From positions 62,001 through 126,000 of the forward strand of contig NZ_VITR01000018.1 in the NCBI RefSeq assembly GCF_007827955.1: 64,000 nt of DNA, written 5' to 3'. Positions 1 through 7,560 of this stretch are shown here, piece by piece; position 1 is the stretch's first letter, and every line of letters starts with the position of its first letter. The position numbers and the translations under genes were made by a program. A model generated the notes under the pieces. The model saw nothing but the letters and a program-made list of their open reading frames with translations, searched no databases and was not told the DNA's origin. The stretch comes from Nitrospirillum pindoramense (GTDB lineage Bacteria > Pseudomonadota > Alphaproteobacteria > Azospirillales > Azospirillaceae).

Positions 1-350
1 CCCGCCTGTTCTATGTGTTGGACCAGGCCGGTCTGGTGAAGGACCAGACCAGCACCATCGACGTACTGGTCACCCAGTTCGCGCCCGAACTGCTGCCCGA
101 CTACCTGGCCCTGGCGGGTGAGTTGCGCACTGCCGGCCTGAACGTCGAGGTGCATCTGGAGCCGGCAAAAATCGCCAAGCAGATGAAATATGCCGACCGT
201 GCCGGCATTCCCGTGGTGCTGATGATGGGCCCGGATGAGAAGGCGGCGGGCACCGTCACGGTGAAGCGGCTGGCGAGCGGCGAGCAAGCGGCCGTGGCCC
301 GTGCGGACCTGCCGGGTCACCTGCTGGAATCGTTCGGTCGCGCCCGCTGA
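1..350 (+). CDS. hisS: Histidine--tRNA ligase, C-terminal part (5' end outside window)
   Basis: This is the last ~115 residues of a reading frame that is open from the window edge, so the gene starts upstream. The sequence matches the anticodon-binding domain (HGTP_anticodon) of class II histidyl-tRNA synthetase: a Rossmann-like segment with LAGELRTAGLNVEV, then KQMKYADRAGIPVVLMMG and the closing GTVTVKRLASGEQ strand. This domain recognises tRNA-His while the missing N-terminal core attaches histidine to it in the cytoplasm. The catalytic motifs cannot be checked here. Related ligases (ProRS, ThrRS) share the fold, but KQMKYADRAGIP is typical of HisRS. Confidence 0.85.
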   Translation, partial: RLFYVLDQAGLVKDQTSTIDVLVTQFAPELLPDYLALAGELRTAGLNVEVHLEPAKIAKQMKYADRAGIPVVLMMGPDEKAAGTVTVKRLASGEQAAVARADLPGHLLESFGRAR

Positions 351-382
351 CGGCTGCGCGGCGCGGGGCTTGCATCGAAGAT

Positions 383-421
383 CCGGTGTTCGGGGCTTCG
401 CCCGTGTTCGGATAACACCGG
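383..421. other. Nested hairpin in the hisS / PBP gap
   Basis: An 8-bp outer stem (CCGGTGTT, 383-390, with AACACCGG, 414-421) encloses an inner CGGGGCTTCGCCCG hairpin at 391-404. It lies about 30 bp after the hisS stop. There is no T-run after it, so it is at best a weak or Rho-assisted terminator or an mRNA 3' structure. The rest of 351-581 holds no gene that I can support. Confidence 0.35.
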
Positions 422-581
422 CGCGGGGCTACCCCCAACAGCAGGCGGCCCTTGATATCGCTTGATCACGGGCGGGTTAAGGCCGCTTAGTTCCAAGTGA
501 CGATGGGTTCCAGTTGAGGGTGGGGCTTTCGCCGGATGGCCTGGACGGGTCTGCGCTAGGGGGGTACCGCGTACGCGGGCG

Positions 582-3500
582 ATGACGACCAGCACCGAGA
601 ACAGCTTGGGCGGGAGCCCTCTGGCGGGCATCGGCGGGCGCGGCGACACCTTGGCCGCGTTGCGTCCACCCGTGTCCCGCCTGTCGCCGGGAGCCAAGGC
701 CGCCGATACCGACGCCGCCGGTCCCAAGGTCCGTCGCCGGGGCACCCCGCTATGGGTGCGTATCCTGGGCTGGACCACCAGCCTGGCCATCATGGGGGGC
801 ATCGGGGGCGCGGCCTGGCTGGAGACGCAAACGTCCGGCTTTGAATCCGCATTGCTGGCCCGGGTGGGCCGCGACCTGCGCTTCTCCGTCTATCCCGGGC
901 CCACCACGGCGGTGCGCTACCCCACCGGCGGGCCTTATGACGAGAGGCTGGGCTATACCCAGATGCCCAGCTTCCTGGAGCGGCTCACGGCCGGTCCCTA
1001 CCGCGTCACCGCCCAGGCGCGCATGTCGCCCACCCTGCTGGACTATCTGGACCTCAGCTTCTATCCGCCCTATGCGGAGAAAACCTCGGCCGGGCTGCAG
1101 GTGCTGGACCGCGGCGGCACGCTGCTTTACGGCGCCAGCTATCCGGAGCGGGTGTTCACCAGCTTCGCCTCCGTCCCGCCGCTGGTGGCCGACACCCTGC
1201 TGTTCATCGAGAACCGCAAGCTGCTGGACCCGGCGCACCCCTATCGCAATCCGGCGGTGGATTGGGACCGCTTCGGCCTGGCCCTGCTGCAAATCCCCTT
1301 GCAGGTCATCAACCCGGGCGCCCAGCGCATCGGCGGCAGCACCCTGGCGACGCAGACGGAGAAGTATCGCCATTCCGCCGGCGGCCAAACGGCCGACGGG
1401 GTGGAGAAGCTGCGCCAGATGGCGTCGGCCAGCATGCGCGCCTACATGGATGGCGCGGACACGACCCAGACCCGCTTCCGCATCCTGGTGGATTACCTGA
1501 ACTCCACGCCCCTGTCGGCCCGGCCCGGCATCGGGGAGATCAATGGCCTGGGCGACGGCCTGTGGGCCTGGTATGGCACCGACTTCGCCACGGCGAACCA
1601 GATCCTGCGCGACCAGCCCCGGACGGAGGAGGATTTGGCGACCCAGGCGGTGGTCTATAAGCAGGTCCTCAGCCTGCTGCTGGCCCAGCGGCGCCCGTCT
1701 TTTTACCTGACCGCCAACCGCACGGCGCTGGACGCCCTGTGCAACGAGCATCTGCGGGTGCTGGAAAAGGCGGGCGTCATCCCCCCGGCGCTGGCCGACG
1801 CCGCGCAGAACTTCCAACTGCGCTTCCGGGAGGAGGCGCCGGACCCGCCCGATGTCTCCTATGTGGAGCAGAAGGCGGTCAACGCCATCCGCAACCGCCT
1901 CATCTCCATGCTGGGCGCCCACACGCTGTATCAGCTGGACCGCCTGGACCTCACCACCGACACGACGCTGGACCAGGCGGCGCAGGAACGGGTGACGGCG
2001 GTGCTGAAGCGCCTGGCCGACCCGGCGGCGACGGCGGAGCTTGGCCTGACCGGCGACCGGCTGCTGACCGGGGCCGATCCCGCCAAGGTGGTCTATTCCG
2101 TCACCCTGTATGAACGCGCGCCCCACGCCAACCTGGTGCGGGTGCAGGTCGACACCCTGGACCAGCCGCTGGACCTGAACGAGGGCGCGCGCCTGGATTT
2201 GGGCTCCACCGCCAAGCTGCGCACCCTGATCTCCTATCTTGAGATCATCGAGAAGCTGTACCGTGACTATCACCAGCGCGACGCCGCCGCGTTGCGCGAC
2301 ATTTCGGCTGCGGCGGACGACAACCTGACGCGCTGGGTGACCCAGACGCTGGCGCAGACGGGCGATCAGGGGCTGCCGGCCCTGCTGAACGCGGCCATGG
2401 AGCGGACCTATTCCGCCGGCACGGGTGAGCGCTTCTTCACCGGCGGCGGCCTGCACAGCTTCAACAATTTCGAAAAGTCGGACGACCACCGTATCCTGAC
2501 GGTGTCGGAGGCGCTGCGCCGCTCGGTCAACCTGGTGTTCATCCGCCTGATGCGCGACGTGGTGAACCACTACATCGCCGAAGGGCCGGCGCGGAAGGAC
2601 GACGTCCTGGACGATCCGCGCAACCCGGCCCGCCAAACCTACCTGGCCCAGTTCGCGGACCGGGAGGGCAGCACCTTCCTGAACCATTTCTGGGATGAGT
2701 ATGGCGGCCTGAACCCCGACCAGGCGCTGGAAAAGCTGGCGGCCAAGGCCGGCACGCGGGAGGAGCGGCTGGCCGTCATCTACCGCTCCGTCCGACCCAA
2801 TTCGACGCCGGAGGATTTGGCCCGCTTCCTGGCGGCCCACGGCGCCACGGAGAACGAGACCCGTGCCCCCGGGGCGCATGTCAACGCCAAGCCGCAACCG
2901 CTGAAGCCCGCCACGGTGGCCGCCCTGTTCGAGAAGGCGGACCCGGAGAAGTGGACCCTGAACGACCGGGGCTACATGGCCGGCGTCCATCCGCTGGAAT
3001 TATGGCTGGTGGCCTATCTGCAGGAAAGCCCCAAGGCGCCCAAGCGCCAGATGCTGAAGGAAAGCAGCAGCTCGCGCCAGGAAAGCTATCAGTGGCTGTT
3101 CTCCACCCGCTACAAGCACGCGCAGGACACCCGCATCGGCATCGTGCTGGAGGAACAGGCCTTCGCCCGCATCCATGCCGACTGGAAGCGCCTGGGCTAT
3201 CCCTTCGAGGCGCTGGTGCCCTCCTACGCCACCGCCATCGGCAGCTCGGGCGACCGGCCCGGGGCGCTGGCCGACCTGATGGGTATCATCGTCAACGACG
3301 GCATCCGCCTGCCCACCGCGCGCATCACCCGCCTGCACTTCGCCGCCGGCACACCCTATGAGGCGACGGTGGGTCTGGATGACCGGCTGAAGGGGGAGCG
3401 CGTGCTGTCCCATGAGTTGGTGGACGTGGTGAAGGCCCACCTGCTGGATGTGGTGCAGAACGGCACGGCCCAGCGCGCCAAGGGCGCCTTCCACGACGCC

Positions 3501-3779
3501 GAGGGCAACCCGCTGCCCCTGGGTGGTAAGACCGGCACGGGTGACCAGCGCTTCGACCGCTTCGGGCCCGGCGGGGTGCTGCTGGAATCGCGGGTGGTGA
3601 ACCGCACGGCCACCTTTGTCTTCTATGCCGGCGATCGCTTCTTCGGCGTCATCACCGCCCATGTCCATGGGGCTCAGGCCGCCAACTACCATTTCACCAG
3701 CGCATTGCCGGCCCAGTTGCTGCGCGTGCTGGCCCCGGCGCTGCAGCCCCTGATGCTGATGCCGCCGGACCAGGGGTAA
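582..3779 (+). CDS. Class A penicillin-binding protein (glycosyltransferase 51 plus transpeptidase)
   Basis: A 1065-residue membrane-anchored peptidoglycan synthase. After a ~55-residue Pro/Gly/Arg-rich cytoplasmic tail there is one membrane segment (about 60-80). A GT51 glycan polymerase region follows (about 190-350), with FIENRKLL carrying the expected catalytic Glu and GGSTLATQ at about 250 in place of the usual GGSTITQQ. The transpeptidase domain has all three penicillin-binding motifs: STAK with nucleophile Ser542, SVN near 648 and KTGTG with Lys983. It is longer than a typical PBP1 and its GT51 motifs are divergent (IENRK instead of the common EDRRF). It stands alone: stop-to-stop convergent with the next gene and 230 bp from hisS. 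The start is the first ATG of the frame; no strong ribosome site decides it. Confidence 0.85.
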   Translation: MTTSTENSLGGSPLAGIGGRGDTLAALRPPVSRLSPGAKAADTDAAGPKVRRRGTPLWVRILGWTTSLAIMGGIGGAAWLETQTSGFESALLARVGRDLRFSVYPGPTTAVRYPTGGPYDERLGYTQMPSFLERLTAGPYRVTAQARMSPTLLDYLDLSFYPPYAEKTSAGLQVLDRGGTLLYGASYPERVFTSFASVPPLVADTLLFIENRKLLDPAHPYRNPAVDWDRFGLALLQIPLQVINPGAQRIGGSTLATQTEKYRHSAGGQTADGVEKLRQMASASMRAYMDGADTTQTRFRILVDYLNSTPLSARPGIGEINGLGDGLWAWYGTDFATANQILRDQPRTEEDLATQAVVYKQVLSLLLAQRRPSFYLTANRTALDALCNEHLRVLEKAGVIPPALADAAQNFQLRFREEAPDPPDVSYVEQKAVNAIRNRLISMLGAHTLYQLDRLDLTTDTTLDQAAQERVTAVLKRLADPAATAELGLTGDRLLTGADPAKVVYSVTLYERAPHANLVRVQVDTLDQPLDLNEGARLDLGSTAKLRTLISYLEIIEKLYRDYHQRDAAALRDISAAADDNLTRWVTQTLAQTGDQGLPALLNAAMERTYSAGTGERFFTGGGLHSFNNFEKSDDHRILTVSEALRRSVNLVFIRLMRDVVNHYIAEGPARKDDVLDDPRNPARQTYLAQFADREGSTFLNHFWDEYGGLNPDQALEKLAAKAGTREERLAVIYRSVRPNSTPEDLARFLAAHGATENETRAPGAHVNAKPQPLKPATVAALFEKADPEKWTLNDRGYMAGVHPLELWLVAYLQESPKAPKRQMLKESSSSRQESYQWLFSTRYKHAQDTRIGIVLEEQAFARIHADWKRLGYPFEALVPSYATAIGSSGDRPGALADLMGIIVNDGIRLPTARITRLHFAAGTPYEATVGLDDRLKGERVLSHELVDVVKAHLLDVVQNGTAQRAKGAFHDAEGNPLPLGGKTGTGDQRFDRFGPGGVLLESRVVNRTATFVFYAGDRFFGVITAHVHGAQAANYHFTSALPAQLLRVLAPALQPLMLMPPDQG

Positions 3780-4751
3780 TTACAACCCGTTTTCCTCCAG
3801 GAAGTGGTCGATATCCTCCCACACCGCGCGGCGGATGGCGTCAGTCTCCATCATCAGTTCGTGCTGGGCGCCGGGATACTGGTGGAACCAGGCATTGGGC
3901 AGGCGGCGGGCCAGGGCGCGCAGGGCGGGGGAGCGCACGATGCGGTCGGCGCCGGCCGCCAGGATCTGGATGGGCAGGTTCAGTCCCGACATGTCGCTGT
4001 GGCCCAGGTAATCCATGGACCGGAAGGCGGCCGACAGCCAGCCGTAGGTGACCCCGCCCAGGCATAGGTCCGGCTGGTGGCGGCAGGCGTCCAGGGCGAC
4101 TTGGAAGCGGCGGGCGTCGCTGGTCAGGGTGTTGCCCTCGAACCGTTGGGCGTCCGGATCGAAATCGCGTTGGCCGGCGGCGTAAGCCTCCGCCTTGCCC
4201 TGGCGGCAGGCCAGGTCGGCGATCAGCGCCGCCGCAGGGGCGGGCAGGGGGGTGGTGTTGATGCGCAGCATGGCGGCGCACAGGATCACCGCCTTCAACC
4301 GCGGCACCTCCATCGCCGTGTCACAGTCCAGCACATGGCGCAGCATGAGATGGCCGCCCATGCTGTGGGCGAAAGCCACGACCGGCCCCGTGGGCGGGCA
4401 CAACGCCGCCATCACCGCGTCCAAATCGTCCAGGTAGGTGCCGAAGTCGTCGATGTGCCCCATGTGCCGGTTGGCCAGAGCGCGCGTGGACAGGCCCTGG
4501 CCCCGCCAGTCGAACGACACCACCCGCCAGCCCCGGGCGGCCCACTCGGCGGCCTGTTCGGCGTATTTTTCCAGAAACTCGCTGCGGCCGTTGACCAGCA
4601 GGCAGGTGCCGCGCCGCCCGGCAGCCTCACCCCCCTGCCACGACCCCAGGCGCAAACGCGCGCCGTCGGGACGCTCCAGGTACGTGCAGGACCATCCGGT
4701 GGTGCCCGCCTGGTCCGCCCGGACGGCGGGTGTTTCGACTGCGGTGTCCAT
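3780..4751 (-). CDS. Alpha/beta hydrolase, lysophospholipase-like (serine aminopeptidase S33 family)
   Basis: About 323 residues. The fold shows a strand-turn VVSFDWRGQGLS, the nucleophile elbow FAHSMGGH (Ser of the AHSMGG pentapeptide), an acid candidate in AAGADRIVRS and the catalytic His in YPGAQHELMM. This pattern matches the Hydrolase_4/PldB group of monoacylglycerol lipases and lysophospholipases. No signal peptide is seen, so it is probably cytoplasmic or peripheral. I start at the ATG giving MDTAVETP, because the 28 residues before it (from 4835) are Arg/Ala-rich and unlike the family. Its stop abuts the stop of the preceding penicillin-binding protein gene. The true substrate cannot be told from sequence. 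Confidence 0.8.
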   Translation of the reverse strand: MDTAVETPAVRADQAGTTGWSCTYLERPDGARLRLGSWQGGEAAGRRGTCLLVNGRSEFLEKYAEQAAEWAARGWRVVSFDWRGQGLSTRALANRHMGHIDDFGTYLDDLDAVMAALCPPTGPVVAFAHSMGGHLMLRHVLDCDTAMEVPRLKAVILCAAMLRINTTPLPAPAAALIADLACRQGKAEAYAAGQRDFDPDAQRFEGNTLTSDARRFQVALDACRHQPDLCLGGVTYGWLSAAFRSMDYLGHSDMSGLNLPIQILAAGADRIVRSPALRALARRLPNAWFHQYPGAQHELMMETDAIRRAVWEDIDHFLEENGL

Positions 4752-5014
4752 GACGGCGGCGATCCTGGCGCGGCTGGCTGTCGGTGATGCTTTGCTGATT
4801 GTCGGGGCGATTCGCCGCGCCCGTCCACCCCACAAGGCATATTTTTTCGATCTTTTGCCGGTTCCCGGCGGCGCGCTATGAGCCCGCTCACATCGTGCCG
4901 GCGTAGGGGCATGACAGGGGCGCCCATCTCCACCGACAGGTTAACGATGGACCCGCGGTGGTCATGGCGCCAGTTTCCGGGATGAACGATGCTGCCCCAT
5001 CAGGATTGACGATC

Positions 5015-6217
5015 ATGGAATCCCTGCACTGGCGACGGAACCTGTACGTCTGCCTGTTCGGATCCTTCACCACCATCGCGGGCCTCAGCCTGATATTGCC
5101 CTTCCTGCCCCTGTATGTGGAGCATCTGGGGGTGAGTGGTCACGCCGCCATCGTGCAGTGGTCGGGTGTCGCCTATGGCGCCACCTTCTTCGGTGCCGGG
5201 GCCACCGCCCCCCTGTGGGGCCGGTTTGCCGACCGCTACGGCCGCAAGATCATCCTGATCCGCGCCAGCTTCGCCATGGCGGCGGCCATCGCGCTGACCG
5301 GACTGGTCCGGGATGTCTATCAACTGGTGGCCTTGCGGTTGCTGGCGGGCCTATTGGGGGGCTACGCCTCCGGCTCCATCGTGCTGGTGGCGACGCAGAC
5401 GCCCAAGTCCCGGTCCGGCTGGGCCCTGGGGGTCCTGTCCACCGGCATCCTGGCCGGCAGCTTGGCGGGGCCGCTGATCGGTGGCGCCCTGCCGGGGCTG
5501 ATCGGTCTGCGGCAGACCTTCTTCGCCGCGGGCGGCGCCATCTTCCTGACCTTTATCGCCACCGCCACCCTGATCCGCGAGGAACCGCGGGCCAAGGTCG
5601 CCGGGCCCCCTCTTGTGGGCAGCCCGTGGCGCCAGATCCCCGACCGGCGGCCCGTGTACGCCATGCTGCTGACCGCCTGTATGCTGATGGTCGCCAATAT
5701 GTCGATCGAGCCCATCATCACCGTCTATGTCGGCCAGATCGCCCCACCCGACAGCGACGTCGCCTTCCTGTCCGGGCTGGTGATGGCCGCCGGGGCGCTG
5801 GCCAGCATGCTGGCGGCGCCGCGCGTGGGGCGACTGACCGACCGGCTGGGGCCGCGTGCGGTGGTGGTGGCCTGCCTGGCTGCCACTGGCGTGCTGATGA
5901 TCCCCCAGGCCTTCGTCACCCATGTCTGGCAACTGATCGCCCTGCGCTTCCTGATGGGGCTGACCCTGGCCGGCCTGTTGCCTGCCATCACCACCCTGAT
6001 CCGGCACAGCGTGCCCGACCGGGTGGCGGGCGCCATCCTGGGCTATTCCACCTCCGCCCAATTCGCGGGGCAGGTGGCCGGGCCGCTGCTGGGCGGTTTC
6101 ATCGGCGGGCATGTCGGCATGCGGTCCGTGTTCTTCGTGACCGCCCTGCTGCTGTTCGCCAGCGCCGCCCTGAACGCCATGCCGAGGGCCGGCGCGGGGC
6201 CGGCGCATGCGGCGTGA
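5015..6217 (+). CDS. MFS multidrug-type efflux transporter
   Basis: About 400 residues with twelve predicted hydrophobic segments. The loop 2-3 signature appears as WGRFADRYGRKIILI, and the matching half-repeat later as VGRLTDRLGPRAVVV. This places it in the DHA1 drug:H+ antiporter group (MdtG/TetA-like). It would export small molecules across the inner membrane using the proton gradient; the substrate is unknown. I chose the ATG at 5015 (MESLHWRRN) because AGGA lies 9 bp before it. ATGs at 4958 and 4982 add 19 and 11 residues but have no clear ribosome site. No regulator gene is adjacent. Confidence 0.8.
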   Translation: MESLHWRRNLYVCLFGSFTTIAGLSLILPFLPLYVEHLGVSGHAAIVQWSGVAYGATFFGAGATAPLWGRFADRYGRKIILIRASFAMAAAIALTGLVRDVYQLVALRLLAGLLGGYASGSIVLVATQTPKSRSGWALGVLSTGILAGSLAGPLIGGALPGLIGLRQTFFAAGGAIFLTFIATATLIREEPRAKVAGPPLVGSPWRQIPDRRPVYAMLLTACMLMVANMSIEPIITVYVGQIAPPDSDVAFLSGLVMAAGALASMLAAPRVGRLTDRLGPRAVVVACLAATGVLMIPQAFVTHVWQLIALRFLMGLTLAGLLPAITTLIRHSVPDRVAGAILGYSTSAQFAGQVAGPLLGGFIGGHVGMRSVFFVTALLLFASAALNAMPRAGAGPAHAA

Positions 6218-6334
6218 GGGCGTGCCGCATGCGTGGGAAGGGGCTTTGCAGAGCGGGCCGTTAAAGCCTATATCCGGACGCATTGGATTTCCGCCCGTTC
6301 CACGGCCCACCCAAGCGATGAAAAGCCGCCGGTC

Positions 6335-7285
6335 ATGAAGCTATTGCGCCACTATGAGGATGCGCCCGCCGACGTGCGCGGGGCGGTGGTGGCTTTGGGC
6401 AATTTCGACGGCGTGCACCTGGGGCATCGCGCCGTCATCGGCCAGGCCAGGGCCTTGGCCGATGACCTGGGCCGCCCCGCCGCCGTCATGACGTTCGAGC
6501 CGCACCCGCGCAGCTTCTTCCGCCCCGACGACCCGCCCTTCCGCCTGACGCCACTGCGCATCAAGGCGCGCCTGGTCGCCGCGTTGGGCGTCGACGCCCT
6601 GGTGGTGCTGCACTTCGACGCCGCCCTGTCGGGCATGACGGCGGAGGAGTTCGTGGAGAAGGTGCTGGTCCAAGGCCTGGGTGCGCATCATGTCGTGGCG
6701 GGCTACGACTTCCTGTTCGGCCACAACCGGGGCGGGGACATGGGCCTGCTGCGGACCCTGGGCGCTCAACACGGCTTTGGCGTGACCGAGGCGCGGCCGG
6801 TGGCCAACGGGGCGGGGGAGCCTTATTCCTCCACCTCCGTCCGCCGCCATCTGCAGGAAGGCCGCCCGCAAGAGGCCGCCGCCATCCTGGGCCACCCGTT
6901 CGAGATCGAGGGCCGGGTCGAGCACGGCGACAAGCGCGGCCGCACCATCGGCTTCCCCACCGCCAACATCGAAATCCACGATTACCTGCGCCCCCAGTTC
7001 GGCGTCTATGCCGTGCGCGCCGGGGTGGACGAGGGCGCGGCCACCGTCTGGCATGACGGCGTGGCCAACCTGGGCCGCCGCCCCACCGTGGGCGGCACGG
7101 TCGAGCGGCTGGAGGCCCACCTGTTCGATTTCGACGGCGACCTCTACGGCCGGCATGTCCGTGTCCAGTTGCTGGACTTCATCCGGCCGGAGATGAAGTT
7201 CGAGAGCTTCCAGGCGCTGAAGGACCAGATTCTCAGCGATGCGGGTGAGGCGCGCCGCCGCCTGGCCACCCTGCCTAAAACGTGA
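6335..7285 (+). CDS. ribF: Bifunctional riboflavin kinase / FAD synthetase
   Basis: A 316-residue enzyme that phosphorylates riboflavin to FMN and then adenylylates FMN to FAD. The N-terminal nucleotidyltransferase domain has GNFDGVHLGHRAV (the HxGH-type motif) and a later YSSTSVRRHL. The C-terminal riboflavin kinase domain has GRTIGFPTANI. Length and domain order are normal for bacterial RibF. The start is the ATG giving MKLLRHYED; the 34 codons upstream of it in frame lack family similarity. It precedes ileS by 275 bp, and the ribF-ileS-lspA order is common in proteobacteria. The gap has a GAACCGG/CCGGTTC inverted repeat overlapping the ribF end but no clear terminator. Confidence 0.95.
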   Translation: MKLLRHYEDAPADVRGAVVALGNFDGVHLGHRAVIGQARALADDLGRPAAVMTFEPHPRSFFRPDDPPFRLTPLRIKARLVAALGVDALVVLHFDAALSGMTAEEFVEKVLVQGLGAHHVVAGYDFLFGHNRGGDMGLLRTLGAQHGFGVTEARPVANGAGEPYSSTSVRRHLQEGRPQEAAAILGHPFEIEGRVEHGDKRGRTIGFPTANIEIHDYLRPQFGVYAVRAGVDEGAATVWHDGVANLGRRPTVGGTVERLEAHLFDFDGDLYGRHVRVQLLDFIRPEMKFESFQALKDQILSDAGEARRRLATLPKT

Positions 7286-7560
7286 ACCGGGTCATCGCCG
7301 TGACGCCGACCGGTTCCGTCCCATGCCGCTTGACCCGCTGGGGCCGGCTGCTAACATCCGCCCCCATGTTGATACCGCGCCAGATCAGGGTCATGGACCT
7401 GCGAATTATCGACCCGGTCTCCTGAGGGGGGCCGGGATTTGGGCGCGTTCATCCGCGTACCGCCACCGCCGACAATCCCGCCGGCCTTCTCCCGGGACGC
7501 CCGCTTCCGCGCCCGGGCCAGGGAGGGCCGCCATCCGAACACCGGATTTTCTGACCCGCC

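Noticed and set aside
750-2990. A 746-codon open frame on the minus strand inside the PBP gene
   Set aside because: It is antisense to a gene with intact catalytic motifs, has Gln/Gly/His-rich low-quality protein sequence and no family resemblance. A GC-rich shadow.
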